Counted from the first letter of the stretch, positions 52,910 through 60,661 are shown. The stretch: 64,000 nt of DNA from an uncultured Kiritimatiellota bacterium (GCA_934667425.1 CAKULV010000004.1:36602-100601); one strand, 5' to 3'. The notes: generated from the letters alone by a model not told the origin. Program-made: numbers and translations.

Positions 52910-53184
52910 AGTACATCGTCAAGAAGACCAAGGCCTTCAAAAAGGACTATAAGCGAGTCCTAAAACGCGGATTGGATATCTCCAAGCTTCAAAATGTCGT
53001 TGCTCTAATTGCAAATGGGGAGGACTTGCCGACCTCCCTGCACGACCATCCTCTGTCGAACAACTGGGAAAGCCACCGCGAATGCCATATCGCCCCAGAC
53101 TGGCTGCTTATCTACCACATTGCCGAAGACGTACTCGTCCTTGAACTGACGCGTACGGGTTCACACAGCGATCTCTTTGGATGA
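52906..53184 (+). CDS. yafQ: YafQ-type RelE-superfamily mRNA endonuclease toxin
   Basis: A 92-residue toxin that cleaves mRNA on the ribosome. YafQ signatures are clear: FKKDYKRVLKRGLD near the start, then LHDHPLSNNWESHRECHIAP and DWLLIYHI, with the end TRTGSHSDLF. The catalytic-site histidines (HDHP) and the terminal His-Ser-Asp-Leu-Phe are present, so it is probably active. Base composition of this pair is lower in GC than the neighbours, consistent with horizontal transfer. Confidence 0.92.
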   Translation: MKYIVKKTKAFKKDYKRVLKRGLDISKLQNVVALIANGEDLPTSLHDHPLSNNWESHRECHIAPDWLLIYHIAEDVLVLELTRTGSHSDLFG

Positions 53185-53197
53185 GAGCTTAATCCTC

Positions 53198-53231
53198 ATG
53201 CGCTCCATCGCGTCATGGCGATGGAGCGCAT
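53198..53231. terminator. Perfect 14-bp hairpin between convergent yafQ and nagB-like genes
   Basis: ATGCGCTCCATCGC (53198-53211) and GCGATGGAGCGCAT (53218-53231) with a 6-nt loop. It sits in the 66-bp space between two convergent stops and can serve both strands. No long T run flanks it. Confidence 0.6.
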
Positions 53232-53250
53232 CCATTCTTCAGCCGCCCAT

Positions 53251-54132
53251 TTAGATGTTGAACTTGGGCTTCGCGAGTGTGTTGCGGTCGGAGACGATGC
53301 GCAGGTTCTTGTGGAAGCGCGCGAGCGTCACGGGATAATCCTCGCCGGGCATGCCGAGCGCGGCGATGCGCAGGCAGGTGTTCGCCCAGTTGAAGCCAAG
53401 CATCTCGTTACGGGTCATGAGGAGCATCTTCTTGGCCTCAAGGCACTGTTTCATGCCCATCGTTATCGCGCGCTTCGGGAAGTTCACGAGGTTGCCGCCA
53501 ACGCCCGGATGGCGCGTCGAGTCGATAGTGCGCGTGAACTCGTTGATGTTGAGGATGCGCGGATTGGAGTCCTTCACGCCGGGCTCCGGCTCGTTGAACG
53601 CGACATGCCCGTGGATCCCGATTCCGCCGTAGCACACCTCAATGCCGCCCAGATCCTTGATCATCTTCGGCAGATCCTTGATGTTCTTCGGACTCGGAAA
53701 GATGATCTGATCCTTTGGCATGATGAGGTCGGGACGGATCCGGTTGAAGAGCAGCGGGCCGATCTGCCCACGGAAGGACAGCGGATTGGTCATCGGGATC
53801 AGCTCGTCCTTCTCGTCATCGACATATTCGTCCATGAAGAAGAACCTCACGTTCTTGAGCGAAAGGTTGCGGTAGTTGATCTTCTCGGCCATAAGGCGGT
53901 ATGGCTGCGTCGGACCGACCGGCATGATGAAGTTCACAATCCTCTTGCCCTTCGCCGCCTTGGCGAACTCCTTCACCATCTCCTCGGCGAGATAGTCGTA
54001 GACCTCGTCAAGCGTATCGAAGATCACAAGCTGTCCGTTGGCCCGCCTGATCACCTCGTCTGGTTCGAGCGCATTTATCACGCGCACTTCCTTCGCGCGT
54101 TCCTTGTCCGTCAAAAGCTTTTTGTACGTCAT
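53251..54132 (-). CDS. Glucosamine-6-phosphate deaminase (NagB)-like protein, variant active site
   Basis: A 293-residue cytoplasmic protein of the NagB/6-phosphogluconolactonase fold. ATG 54132 follows AAAGGAG. The opening loop NFIMPVGPTQPY, the acidic FFFMDEYVDDE, and GGIGIHGHVAFNEPEPG all match NagB. In Escherichia coli NagB the corresponding loop reads G-x-G-x-D-G-H, and that Asp supports ring opening; here it is His (GIHGH). The His and the downstream Glu in FNEP are kept. Activity may be altered or the family may use a different relay. With the GH20 enzyme, a route for N-acetylglucosamine or -galactosamine is plausible. No nagA is seen nearby. Confidence 0.75.
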   Translation of the reverse strand: MTYKKLLTDKERAKEVRVINALEPDEVIRRANGQLVIFDTLDEVYDYLAEEMVKEFAKAAKGKRIVNFIMPVGPTQPYRLMAEKINYRNLSLKNVRFFFMDEYVDDEKDELIPMTNPLSFRGQIGPLLFNRIRPDLIMPKDQIIFPSPKNIKDLPKMIKDLGGIEVCYGGIGIHGHVAFNEPEPGVKDSNPRILNINEFTRTIDSTRHPGVGGNLVNFPKRAITMGMKQCLEAKKMLLMTRNEMLGFNWANTCLRIAALGMPGEDYPVTLARFHKNLRIVSDRNTLAKPKFNI

Positions 54133-54237
54133 TGGTCTTTTCTCCTTTAATGGGGAAATCTTACCACACAGCCATCCTCGACACAACTGTACTTTATACA
54201 ATTCGCTTAAACAATACGCAACATCCTCCCCTCTTTT

Positions 54238-54246
54238 TGATATACT
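54238..54246 (+). promoter_or_regulatory. Extended -10 promoter (TGA-TATACT), leaderless
   Basis: TGATATACT (54238-54246), then 8 nt before ATG 54255 of the hybrid regulator. No Shine-Dalgarno sequence and no clear -35 box. Confidence 0.55.
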
Positions 54247-54254
54247 CCGGCATC

Positions 54255-55439
54255 ATGACGAAAAAACGACAGGTCGCGATAATGGCGGAGCGTTCAAGCG
54301 CCTACGGGCGATCCTTCATCGGCGGCGTCGCCGATGTGGCCGAAGAGCACCCGGACTGGGAACTTTCCCTGATGGAGCCGGCGCCGATCACGCCAAATGA
54401 AGCCAAGGCATTCGACGCTTGGATATGCCGCATCGCCGACAGCGAATCCGCCGCCGCGCTTGCGGCATCCAACCGTCCGGTGGTCGACTGCCTCTGCACC
54501 GTGTCAAGCTCCAATTTCGCCACGGTCAGGACAGACGCGGCCGCGATCGGGCAATTGGCAGCGGAGCATCTGCTCACGCGCCATTTCGCAAACTTCGCAT
54601 TCTGCGGATACAGGCGCGTCGCATTTTCAGACCGAAGGCGGAACTCATTCACGCAATGCCTTGAGGCAAAAGGCTTCCGTCCGGCGATATACCGTCCGCC
54701 ACTTCGCAAGAGGAACCGATTTGGACGGGACTTCCTTCTCGGCGACCGCCTCGAATCGCCGCCCGACGCAGACGATCTCGCGAACTGGCTCATGAGGCTT
54801 CCGAAACCGATCGGCATCTTCTGCTGTGACGATCTGCGGGCCTCGCAGGTGCGCTCGATCTGCCGCGAACTCTCGCTCGTCGTCCCTGACGACATCGCGA
54901 TACTCGGCGTGGATGACGACCCGATATACTGCATGTTCACTTCGCCACGCCTCTCGAGCATAGATCCCGACAGCGCCATGATCGGCCGTACCGCCGCCGA
55001 GACGCTGGCCGAATGGCTCGCCGCGCCAGAAGGCTATGTGCCGCCGAACCGCATCGTGTCGCCAAAGGGCATTGTCGCAAGGGCATCCACGGACACCATG
55101 CCGGGAACACCAGGCTGGGTCACTGAAGCATACCGTTTCATCAGGATGAACGCATCCGGCGGCATCTCCGCTTCGGACGTCTTCAGTCATGTCGGGTTTT
55201 CCCGTACGCTCGTCGAGAAACGATTCAAGGATCTGTTCGGACAGACTGTGCAGACCGTGATTGCGGAGTCGCGCATTGCCGAGGCATGCCGCCTGCTGGA
55301 GACGACGACCCTTCCGATCAAGGAAATCGCGTCTCGTTCAGGGTTCGCGTCCATCGAATACTTCTCGCGCGCCTTCGCCGCCGCCAAAGGCATCCCCGCA
55401 ACGACATGGCGGGAAACGAACCGGAGCCGCAACTCTTAG
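54255..55439 (+). CDS. XylR-like hybrid regulator: LacI-type sensor + AraC DNA-binding domain
   Basis: A 394-residue regulator. Residues 1-270 are a periplasmic-binding-type sugar sensor (VAIMAERSSAYGRSFIGGVA, IGIFCCDDLRASQVRSICRE, PDDIAILGVDDDPIYCMF, SSIDPDSAMIGRTAAETL). Residues about 285-390 are the AraC double helix-turn-helix (ISASDVFSHVGFSRTLVEKR, IKEIASRSGFASIEYFSRAF). This is the layout of the xylose activator XylR of Escherichia coli. ATG 54255 is chosen because the in-frame extension upstream crosses the promoter. It is divergent from the NagB-like gene, a likely target. Confidence 0.9.
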   Translation: MTKKRQVAIMAERSSAYGRSFIGGVADVAEEHPDWELSLMEPAPITPNEAKAFDAWICRIADSESAAALAASNRPVVDCLCTVSSSNFATVRTDAAAIGQLAAEHLLTRHFANFAFCGYRRVAFSDRRRNSFTQCLEAKGFRPAIYRPPLRKRNRFGRDFLLGDRLESPPDADDLANWLMRLPKPIGIFCCDDLRASQVRSICRELSLVVPDDIAILGVDDDPIYCMFTSPRLSSIDPDSAMIGRTAAETLAEWLAAPEGYVPPNRIVSPKGIVARASTDTMPGTPGWVTEAYRFIRMNASGGISASDVFSHVGFSRTLVEKRFKDLFGQTVQTVIAESRIAEACRLLETTTLPIKEIASRSGFASIEYFSRAFAAAKGIPATTWRETNRSRNS

Positions 55440-55481
55440 GGCATCGGAGCATTTGCTTGTTGAACTGCGTGCCGATCCGCG

Positions 55482-58259
55482 TCAGGGCGATTCGATGACG
55501 TCGATTCCGCTGATGGAGCCGAACATCTCCCAGTCATCAAGATGCCAGACGACCCTGCCGTTCCCGTCGAACTCCAGGACCTGCCAGCCGCGCTTCGAGT
55601 CGTTCCACCCGTGGCCCGTCCAGTTGCATACGTAGACGTGTCCGTTCGCAAGTTCCTGCGGCTGCGCGTAGAAGACGTTCCTCCGCCCCGCCTCCTGCGC
55701 AGCCTTCCAGATTCTGTCGGCCGTGCCGTCAGCCGTAAAGTGGACGAGTTCCGCCCCGTAGCCCGTGCCCGCCCAGTAGCCCGTACCGGCTTTGTCCGGG
55801 ACGACCTCGAAGAGGTTCCGTCCCGACGGCTGGAGAAACGTCTGCACGACCTCTCCCGTCGCTCCGTCGCCGAGCCGCGCCCGCACGAAGCCATGCTCAT
55901 AGGTGATGAGCAGTTCGCCGTTCGGGAGGCGCACCATCGACCGCGAGTTGAAGAGTCCCGGAAACGTCCATGTGCGGCGCAGATTGCGGTCGGACGAGAA
56001 TGCAACGACCTCGATGTCGTTCGTCTTGCCGTAGCCGCCGGGGCTCACGCACGCGAGGAAGCCTCCGTCCGGCAGGTCGCAGACCGCAGTCAGCTCGTTG
56101 AGGCGCGGATGGCGGAACGTCTCCACGACCTTGCGCCGGGCGATGTCGATCACCATGAATCCACGCCGGACGACCACGCGATAGAGGCCCGCCCCGACGC
56201 GCTTCAGGTCCCACATCGGCTTCTCCGCCGGCACCGTGAAACGTTCCTTCGCGTTGCAGCTGTCGTAGACGATGAGCTGGGCGCGCGACTCGTCCGCCAG
56301 CACGAGCCTGCGCCGCGCGACATTCTCCGGCGGCGTCTTGAAGAGCGGGTGCTCGTTGCGGTGGACCATGCCGAGCGCGGCGATCGCCGACTGTGCGCCC
56401 TCAAACAGGTTCGTCTCTGTCTCGGGGTAGACGTTCACCTGCGGACGCCCCCAGAAGTGGTACTTCTCGTGCCATCCCTGCGGATAGGCGTGGTACGTAG
56501 GGTTCTTCGGCACCCCGGCCCGCATCCGCCCCATCAGTTCCGGCAGGTAGTCCGTGTAGAGCGCCCTCGGCGTACACCCGTGCTCCCACGCGAGCGCGGC
56601 CGCGATGCCGACCGCCTCGCCCAGCATGCCGAGCGTCCGCTGCACGCGCACCGACGCGAGCGCGACATGGCTGACCGAGACGTGCCGCCCGGCGAGGAAG
56701 AGGTTCGGGCAGTCCCTCGCGTACAGGCAGCGGTACGGCACCGGCACGGGCTTCGCGCCGAACCCGCGATGGTAGGCGCACGAGCGGAACGGCTCCCTGA
56801 ACGCCGCCGCGTTCGCCGGATCGGGAAAGTGCTGGTCGATGTCCCATGTGGCGCAGGCCGTGGGATCGGGAACCGGCTTCGGGCTTTCGAGGTCGTTCTG
56901 CGTAAGCACGTAATCGCCGATGACGCGATGCCCTTCGCGCTTGCCGCCGATCGGCGAGATCCAGCTGAACCGCCGCCGCGCGAATTCGCCCCGGCGCGGC
57001 GAGACGTTCTTGAGGTAGTGCCAGTTCGAGAAGACCGCGAGAAGCCCGTAGTCGCGGATCGCCTCTGTCTCCGTGCCCATGTCGCGGTACTGCCCCGCCT
57101 CCTGCGCCCAGCCGCCGACGGTCGTGTAGGTCGCGCTCGCCTCGTCTATCGGGAGCGCCCACGCGGCGATGTCGGGGAACGGCTGAGGGGCCGCCTCGGC
57201 GACGGTCGTCCACTGCAGGGAATGCCCCATGACCTGCCGGTCCGCCGCAACCGGCGCGGAGACCTCGCCGAACGTCGCGCGCGCCTCGCGCCCGTACATC
57301 GTCGCGCATCCGACAAGCCGAGCGAGAACCGCATCTCCCGTCGCGTCGCAGAAGAGATCCGACCGGTAGCGCGTCCGCACGCCCGTGCGCACATGCCGCG
57401 AGACGACGGCCGTGATCGCGCCGACCGCGTTCGTCTCGACGGACACGACACGTTCGCCCGTGCGGAGCGTGAGGAACCGCGCATTGAGCCCCGCCTTGAA
57501 CGAGTTGACCTTTCGGAGATCCTCGTAGTCCTCGGCGCGGTCCACGCCCCCGCCGCCGCGGATCGGCGCGATCTCGTCCACCACGTTGCCGAGCGCGGGA
57601 TTCGGCCCTACGTGGACGTCCCCGCCGAGGCCGACGCGGATCTCGGACGAGTTGCAGCCGCCGACCACGTCGCGGTCCTGCACGAGCAGCGTCTTCGCCG
57701 TCGCGCGCGCGGCGGCCTGCGCGGCGCAGATGCCGCTGATTCCGCCGCCGACCACAATGAAGTCGAACGTGCCGCCTTCGACGACCGGGCCGCCCTGCCG
57801 CACACGGCGAACCTGTTCAAGGCCTAACTCGTCCAACGGTTCCGTAGTCAGGGCAATGGCGTCGCACCGTCCGTTGAAGCCCGTGAGGTCCTGGAGCGCG
57901 AGCGTGTGCGAGCCCGCGTCCAGTTCGCGCGTCCCGGCGAACTGCCAGCGCCAGTCGCGCCCGCCCGTGCCGAGGTCGCCGCCGAGGCGTCGCCCGTCAA
58001 GGGCGAGCCCGAAACGGCCCGCCGGGACCCGTGACCATTCTGCGTTCCAGCTGCGCGTCCGCGCATAGACGGAATAGGCGCCCTTCTCCGGCACGGCGAC
58101 CGCCGTCGTCGCGTCCGCCACGGGCACGCCGTAGCCGTGCGCCATCAGGTAGGACGACCCCATCTCCGACATCGAGGACGGATCGACCGTCCATCCGCCA
58201 GGGTTGGAGAAGCTCTCGCACTCAATAAAGACCGTCGCGGCAAGCATCAGAATGTTCAT
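55482..58259 (-). CDS. Secreted FAD-dependent oxidoreductase fused to a C-terminal propeller-like domain
   Basis: A 925-residue exported protein. Residues about 12-140 are a carbohydrate-binding-like beta-sandwich (FIECESFSNPGGWTVDPSSM, YSVYARTRSWNAEW). Residues about 165-610 are an FAD-dependent oxidoreductase (FDFIVVGGGISGICAAQAAA, VQDRDVVGGCNSSEIRVGLG, LFCDATGDAVLARLVG, NLFLAGRHVSVSHVALASVR), the class found in polysaccharide loci. Residues about 640-925 form a repeat beta domain (LVLADESRAQLIVYDSC, FFEVVPDK-like blades, GNGRVVWHLDDWEMFGSISG) resembling an arylsulfotransferase/PQQ-like propeller. ATG 58259 follows AAGGAAA. The fusion of binding, redox and propeller domains is unusual. Confidence 0.82.
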   Translation of the reverse strand: MNILMLAATVFIECESFSNPGGWTVDPSSMSEMGSSYLMAHGYGVPVADATTAVAVPEKGAYSVYARTRSWNAEWSRVPAGRFGLALDGRRLGGDLGTGGRDWRWQFAGTRELDAGSHTLALQDLTGFNGRCDAIALTTEPLDELGLEQVRRVRQGGPVVEGGTFDFIVVGGGISGICAAQAAARATAKTLLVQDRDVVGGCNSSEIRVGLGGDVHVGPNPALGNVVDEIAPIRGGGGVDRAEDYEDLRKVNSFKAGLNARFLTLRTGERVVSVETNAVGAITAVVSRHVRTGVRTRYRSDLFCDATGDAVLARLVGCATMYGREARATFGEVSAPVAADRQVMGHSLQWTTVAEAAPQPFPDIAAWALPIDEASATYTTVGGWAQEAGQYRDMGTETEAIRDYGLLAVFSNWHYLKNVSPRRGEFARRRFSWISPIGGKREGHRVIGDYVLTQNDLESPKPVPDPTACATWDIDQHFPDPANAAAFREPFRSCAYHRGFGAKPVPVPYRCLYARDCPNLFLAGRHVSVSHVALASVRVQRTLGMLGEAVGIAAALAWEHGCTPRALYTDYLPELMGRMRAGVPKNPTYHAYPQGWHEKYHFWGRPQVNVYPETETNLFEGAQSAIAALGMVHRNEHPLFKTPPENVARRRLVLADESRAQLIVYDSCNAKERFTVPAEKPMWDLKRVGAGLYRVVVRRGFMVIDIARRKVVETFRHPRLNELTAVCDLPDGGFLACVSPGGYGKTNDIEVVAFSSDRNLRRTWTFPGLFNSRSMVRLPNGELLITYEHGFVRARLGDGATGEVVQTFLQPSGRNLFEVVPDKAGTGYWAGTGYGAELVHFTADGTADRIWKAAQEAGRRNVFYAQPQELANGHVYVCNWTGHGWNDSKRGWQVLEFDGNGRVVWHLDDWEMFGSISGIDVIESP

Positions 58260-58295
58260 GTGTGGGTTTCCTTAATTTAAGAGGCAAGCGATGAC

Positions 58296-58320
58296 GGACG
58301 GGGCTGAGCCCGTCCCTCCC
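58296..58320 (+). repeat. REP-like palindrome, copy C
   Basis: GGACGGG-GCTGAG-CCCGTCC followed by CTCCC. Same design as copies A and B: a GGAC...GTCC palindrome beside a CTCCC/GGGAG tag. Confidence 0.45.
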
Positions 58321-58354
58321 AAAATGGCAAGTCTTGACGACTTCTTGAGGAATG

Positions 58355-58390
58355 CGGGAGGGACTCGCTTCGTCGCGTCCGGATTTTGCA
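58355..58390 (+). repeat. REP-like palindromic element, copy B
   Basis: CGGGAGGGACTCGCTTCGTC followed by GCGTCCGGATTTTGCA. It matches the reverse complement of copy A (5883-5917) at about 33 positions with one 1-nt insertion. It ends 13 nt before the stop of the outer-membrane barrel gene. Confidence 0.6.
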
Positions 58391-58402
58391 AGCGTCCCAT
58401 GT

Positions 58403-59239
58403 TCAGAACTTGAGAGTAAGGCCTATGCCGCCGATCGTCAGGTCCTTGACCGACTCGGGCGCGGACGAGGCGTCAAGCGCGTCTCGCGCATCGGACTGCA
58501 CCACGTCGAACTGGTGCACGAACGCGAAGACGGAGAGGGCATCCGTCACGGCGTAGTCGAGCCGCAGCAGGAGGTTGAGCGCCATCAGCCCATGCGAATA
58601 GCGGCCATCCGCCGCATTCGGGTTCGCGCCGTACTGCGCCCGGAAATGCCGCGCGTCGCCAAGTTCGCCGAAGACACGCACCGTCAGCGCAAGGCGGTCA
58701 ACGATCGTCCAACTGCGTTCGAGGCCGACATCCCAGTAGCACCACTCCTGCCCGTCCACCGCGCGGCGCAGGAGGTAATACGGCGTGACGAACGGATTCC
58801 GCAACGCCTGCGAGGCGTTCCATTCGGAAATCGTGCTGGCGTGTGGCTTGTAGCCGGGCAGCGTGACCCATTTCTTCGCGACCGTCGAGTCGAGCACCCA
58901 GCCCTCGGCGAGCTCCAGCGCGTAGCCGCAGTACACGCCGTAGTCGACCTCGTTGTAGGCGTTGCGCCGCGTCGCCGACTGCCCGTCCCTTGACATCGAC
59001 GACACGCTCCAGGCGTAGCCGCCCACATACCCGAACGGCGACAGGTCGGCCGACAGATCTGCGGATTGGGCCGAGAATGGATGCTTGTCCACAATCGCGC
59101 CACGCGCCCAGTAAGCCGTCTCGACGTCCGCCTCCGCCTTTGCGTGGATGCGCGAGAGCGCCGACTCTGCCGCGCCGTCCGCCGCACACGCGACAGCCGC
59201 AAGACACAAAACACCACCTAATGTGACAAATGTCTTCAT
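58403..59239 (-). CDS. Small outer-membrane beta-barrel-like protein (paralogue of 16531-17295)
   Basis: A 278-residue exported protein (signal MKTFVTLGGVLCLAAVACA). The body has alternating amphipathic strands rich in Tyr/Trp (YGVYCGYALELAEGWVLDST, LALTVRVFGELGDARHFRAQ) and ends GGIGLTLKF with a terminal Phe, typical of outer-membrane barrels. It shares its layout and ending with the protein at 16531-17295. The gene is first after a leaderless-type promoter with an upstream operator-like site shared with the 60493 regulator. Function in sugar passage is inferred; no named family recognised. Confidence 0.6.
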   Translation of the reverse strand: MKTFVTLGGVLCLAAVACAADGAAESALSRIHAKAEADVETAYWARGAIVDKHPFSAQSADLSADLSPFGYVGGYAWSVSSMSRDGQSATRRNAYNEVDYGVYCGYALELAEGWVLDSTVAKKWVTLPGYKPHASTISEWNASQALRNPFVTPYYLLRRAVDGQEWCYWDVGLERSWTIVDRLALTVRVFGELGDARHFRAQYGANPNAADGRYSHGLMALNLLLRLDYAVTDALSVFAFVHQFDVVQSDARDALDASSAPESVKDLTIGGIGLTLKF

Positions 59240-59247
59240 GCTGAAGT

Positions 59248-59253
59248 ATTATG
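59248..59253 (-). promoter_or_regulatory. -10 box 8 nt before the barrel gene start, leaderless
   Basis: Minus-strand CATAAT (59253-59248), 8 nt, ATG 59239, with no Shine-Dalgarno sequence. The -35 region is poor, suggesting dependence on an activator. Confidence 0.5.
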
Positions 59254-59275
59254 CACCAAAAATCCCGCAGGCGCA

Positions 59276-59294
59276 CACCTAATCGGTTAACTTT
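59276..59294 (-). promoter_or_regulatory. Operator-like site shared with the 60493 regulator promoter
   Basis: CACCTAATCGGTTAACTTT on the plus strand. It contains TAATCGGTTA, a near-palindrome with central CG, centred about 46 nt upstream of ATG 59239. It is 17/19 identical to 60531-60549, which has the same distance to its start codon. Confidence 0.6.
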
Positions 59295-59392
59295 GTTGAC
59301 AAGCGATAAACCTTAGAAGCGAAACCGCCTCGATCTCACATGGAGGCACTGTCCCTCCAATCCCGCCAGCAGCCCCTGTCTTTGTCCGCATA

Positions 59393-60493
59393 TTATAGCA
59401 TACGTTTGAGTTTGCAAGCGGGGACTGTCGATTCGCGCACCACGAGCCTGGAGTCAAGCAGTATCGACCGAACGGAGAGCGTGGGATTCCTTATTCGCTC
59501 GATAAGCAACTTGACGACCGCCGCCCCGATCTCTTCACATGGCTGGCGCATCGTGGTCAGCGGCGGCATCGTAAGCCGCGCACACTGCACATCGTCAAAT
59601 CCGGCGACCTTGACATCCTGCGGCACACGCTTGCCGAGCTTCGTCAGCGTCTGGAGGAGAAGCGCCGCCTGACGGTCGTTGTAGCAGGCGATGGCGTCCG
59701 GGCGGTCGCGTTTCAGCATCCGGCGAATCGCCGCAAGATCGTCCGGCTCGGCGAAAACGGCCTTCCCTGGCAACGGAAGGCCCTTGCACCCGAGCGCAAC
59801 GCCCGTCTGCCGCTCAAGAACGCACGGGGCGCGATCCTTCTGCGTGAGATAGACCACACGGCTCGCACCTGCTTGGCGCAGATGGTTCGCGAGACGCCGC
59901 CCGACCGCCATGTGGTCCACCGACACAAGATCATACGGGCTCCGCTCCGGCGGCATTGCGATATCGCTGTCCAACAGCACGAGGGGGACTCCCGCCGCAG
60001 TGAATCTGCGGGCTATCTTGCAATTTGTCTCGGACGCATCCGGCACCAGCTCTATCGGCTGGAAGATTACGCCGTCCACTCCGTCCGAAAGGAACCGTTC
60101 CACAAGCCGCAGCACCTTGCGAATCCGTTCCGCCGTGCAGAGCGATGACACGTCGCCAAACAGCAGACTGTACCCGCTTCTCTGGCAGGACTGCGAAATC
60201 TGCTTCGCGACGGGCGCGAACAGTTCGCAGTAGTCGCTTCCGTGGACGATGAGGCCAATGCGCCCGGTTGCGTGGCGCCCGAGCCGTGAAAGGAAAGTGC
60301 CGGACCCGCGACGGCGGACAATCAGCCCGTCCTTGACAAGCTCGTTCAGTATCCTCACGGCAGTCTGCCGTCCGACGCCGAACTTGCGCATGACCTGGGC
60401 CTCGCTCAGGAATGCGCCGTCAGCATAGTCTCCCCTGCGGATCGCTTCGCGCAATTCGCAGGCCTTTTCAAGATAGAGCGTTGGCTTCCCCAT
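59393..60493 (-). CDS. GntR-type winged-helix / LacI-type sensor transcription regulator
   Basis: A 366-residue hybrid regulator, close in layout to the one at 29830-30963. Winged helix at residues 1-65 (CELREAIRRGDYADGAFLSE, GRQTAVRILNELVKDGLIVR, RRGSGTFLS). Sugar-sensor domain from about 75 (GRIGLIVHGSDYCELFAPVA, VPLVLLDSDIAMPPERSPYD, DAIACYNDRQAALLLQTL, VAGFDDVQCARLTMPPLTTM). ATG 60493 is taken because a TATAAT box lies between it and an in-frame ATG at 60511. The shared operator-like site upstream of it and of the barrel gene suggests it controls both. Confidence 0.9.
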   Translation of the reverse strand: MGKPTLYLEKACELREAIRRGDYADGAFLSEAQVMRKFGVGRQTAVRILNELVKDGLIVRRRGSGTFLSRLGRHATGRIGLIVHGSDYCELFAPVAKQISQSCQRSGYSLLFGDVSSLCTAERIRKVLRLVERFLSDGVDGVIFQPIELVPDASETNCKIARRFTAAGVPLVLLDSDIAMPPERSPYDLVSVDHMAVGRRLANHLRQAGASRVVYLTQKDRAPCVLERQTGVALGCKGLPLPGKAVFAEPDDLAAIRRMLKRDRPDAIACYNDRQAALLLQTLTKLGKRVPQDVKVAGFDDVQCARLTMPPLTTMRQPCEEIGAAVVKLLIERIRNPTLSVRSILLDSRLVVRESTVPACKLKRML

Positions 60494-60502
60494 ATGTCGC
60501 GC

Positions 60503-60508
60503 ATTATA
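60503..60508 (-). promoter_or_regulatory. -10 box 9 nt before the regulator start, leaderless
   Basis: Minus-strand TATAAT (60508-60503) followed by 9 nt and ATG 60493. GAGG lies upstream of the expected transcript start, so it cannot act as a ribosome site. Confidence 0.6.
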
Positions 60509-60530
60509 CACCTCAACGGGGAAGGCAGGC

Positions 60531-60549
60531 CACCTAATCGACTAACTTT
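60531..60549 (-). promoter_or_regulatory. Operator-like site, second copy
   Basis: CACCTAATCGACTAACTTT on the plus strand, centred about 46 nt before ATG 60493. Matches 59276-59294 in 17 of 19 positions. A shorter TCGACTAAC match occurs at 46629-46637 upstream of the paralogous regulator at 46578. Confidence 0.6.
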
Positions 60550-60568
60550 TCCTGCGCCGCGCCAACGG

Positions 60569-60616
60569 CTATGCGCGATCACAAGGCTTTGCGTCAAACA
60601 GGGCAACTTTTGTCAT
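60569..60616 (-). pseudogene. 5' remnant of a D-lactate dehydrogenase-like gene
   Basis: A perfect AGGAGGGGG ribosome site is followed by ATG 60616 and the frame MTKVALFDAKPCDRA, then TAG. This is the typical start of D-2-hydroxyacid (D-lactate) dehydrogenases (K-[IV]-A-x-F-x-x-K-P-Y-D). The rest of the gene is missing. A TGGTAGAAT promoter element (60656-60648) still precedes it. The call rests on 15 residues plus the intact expression signals. Confidence 0.45.
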
Positions 60617-60661
60617 GGCACCCCCTCCTGTACTGTCAGACGGGTGTATTCTACCACAAGC

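Noticed and set aside
59325..59360. GGAGG...CCTCC hairpin with an ATG-TGA minimal upstream frame between the 59393 regulator and the barrel gene
   Set aside because: Lies upstream of the predicted barrel transcript start and the stem is only 5 bp; no evidence that it is transcribed as a leader.
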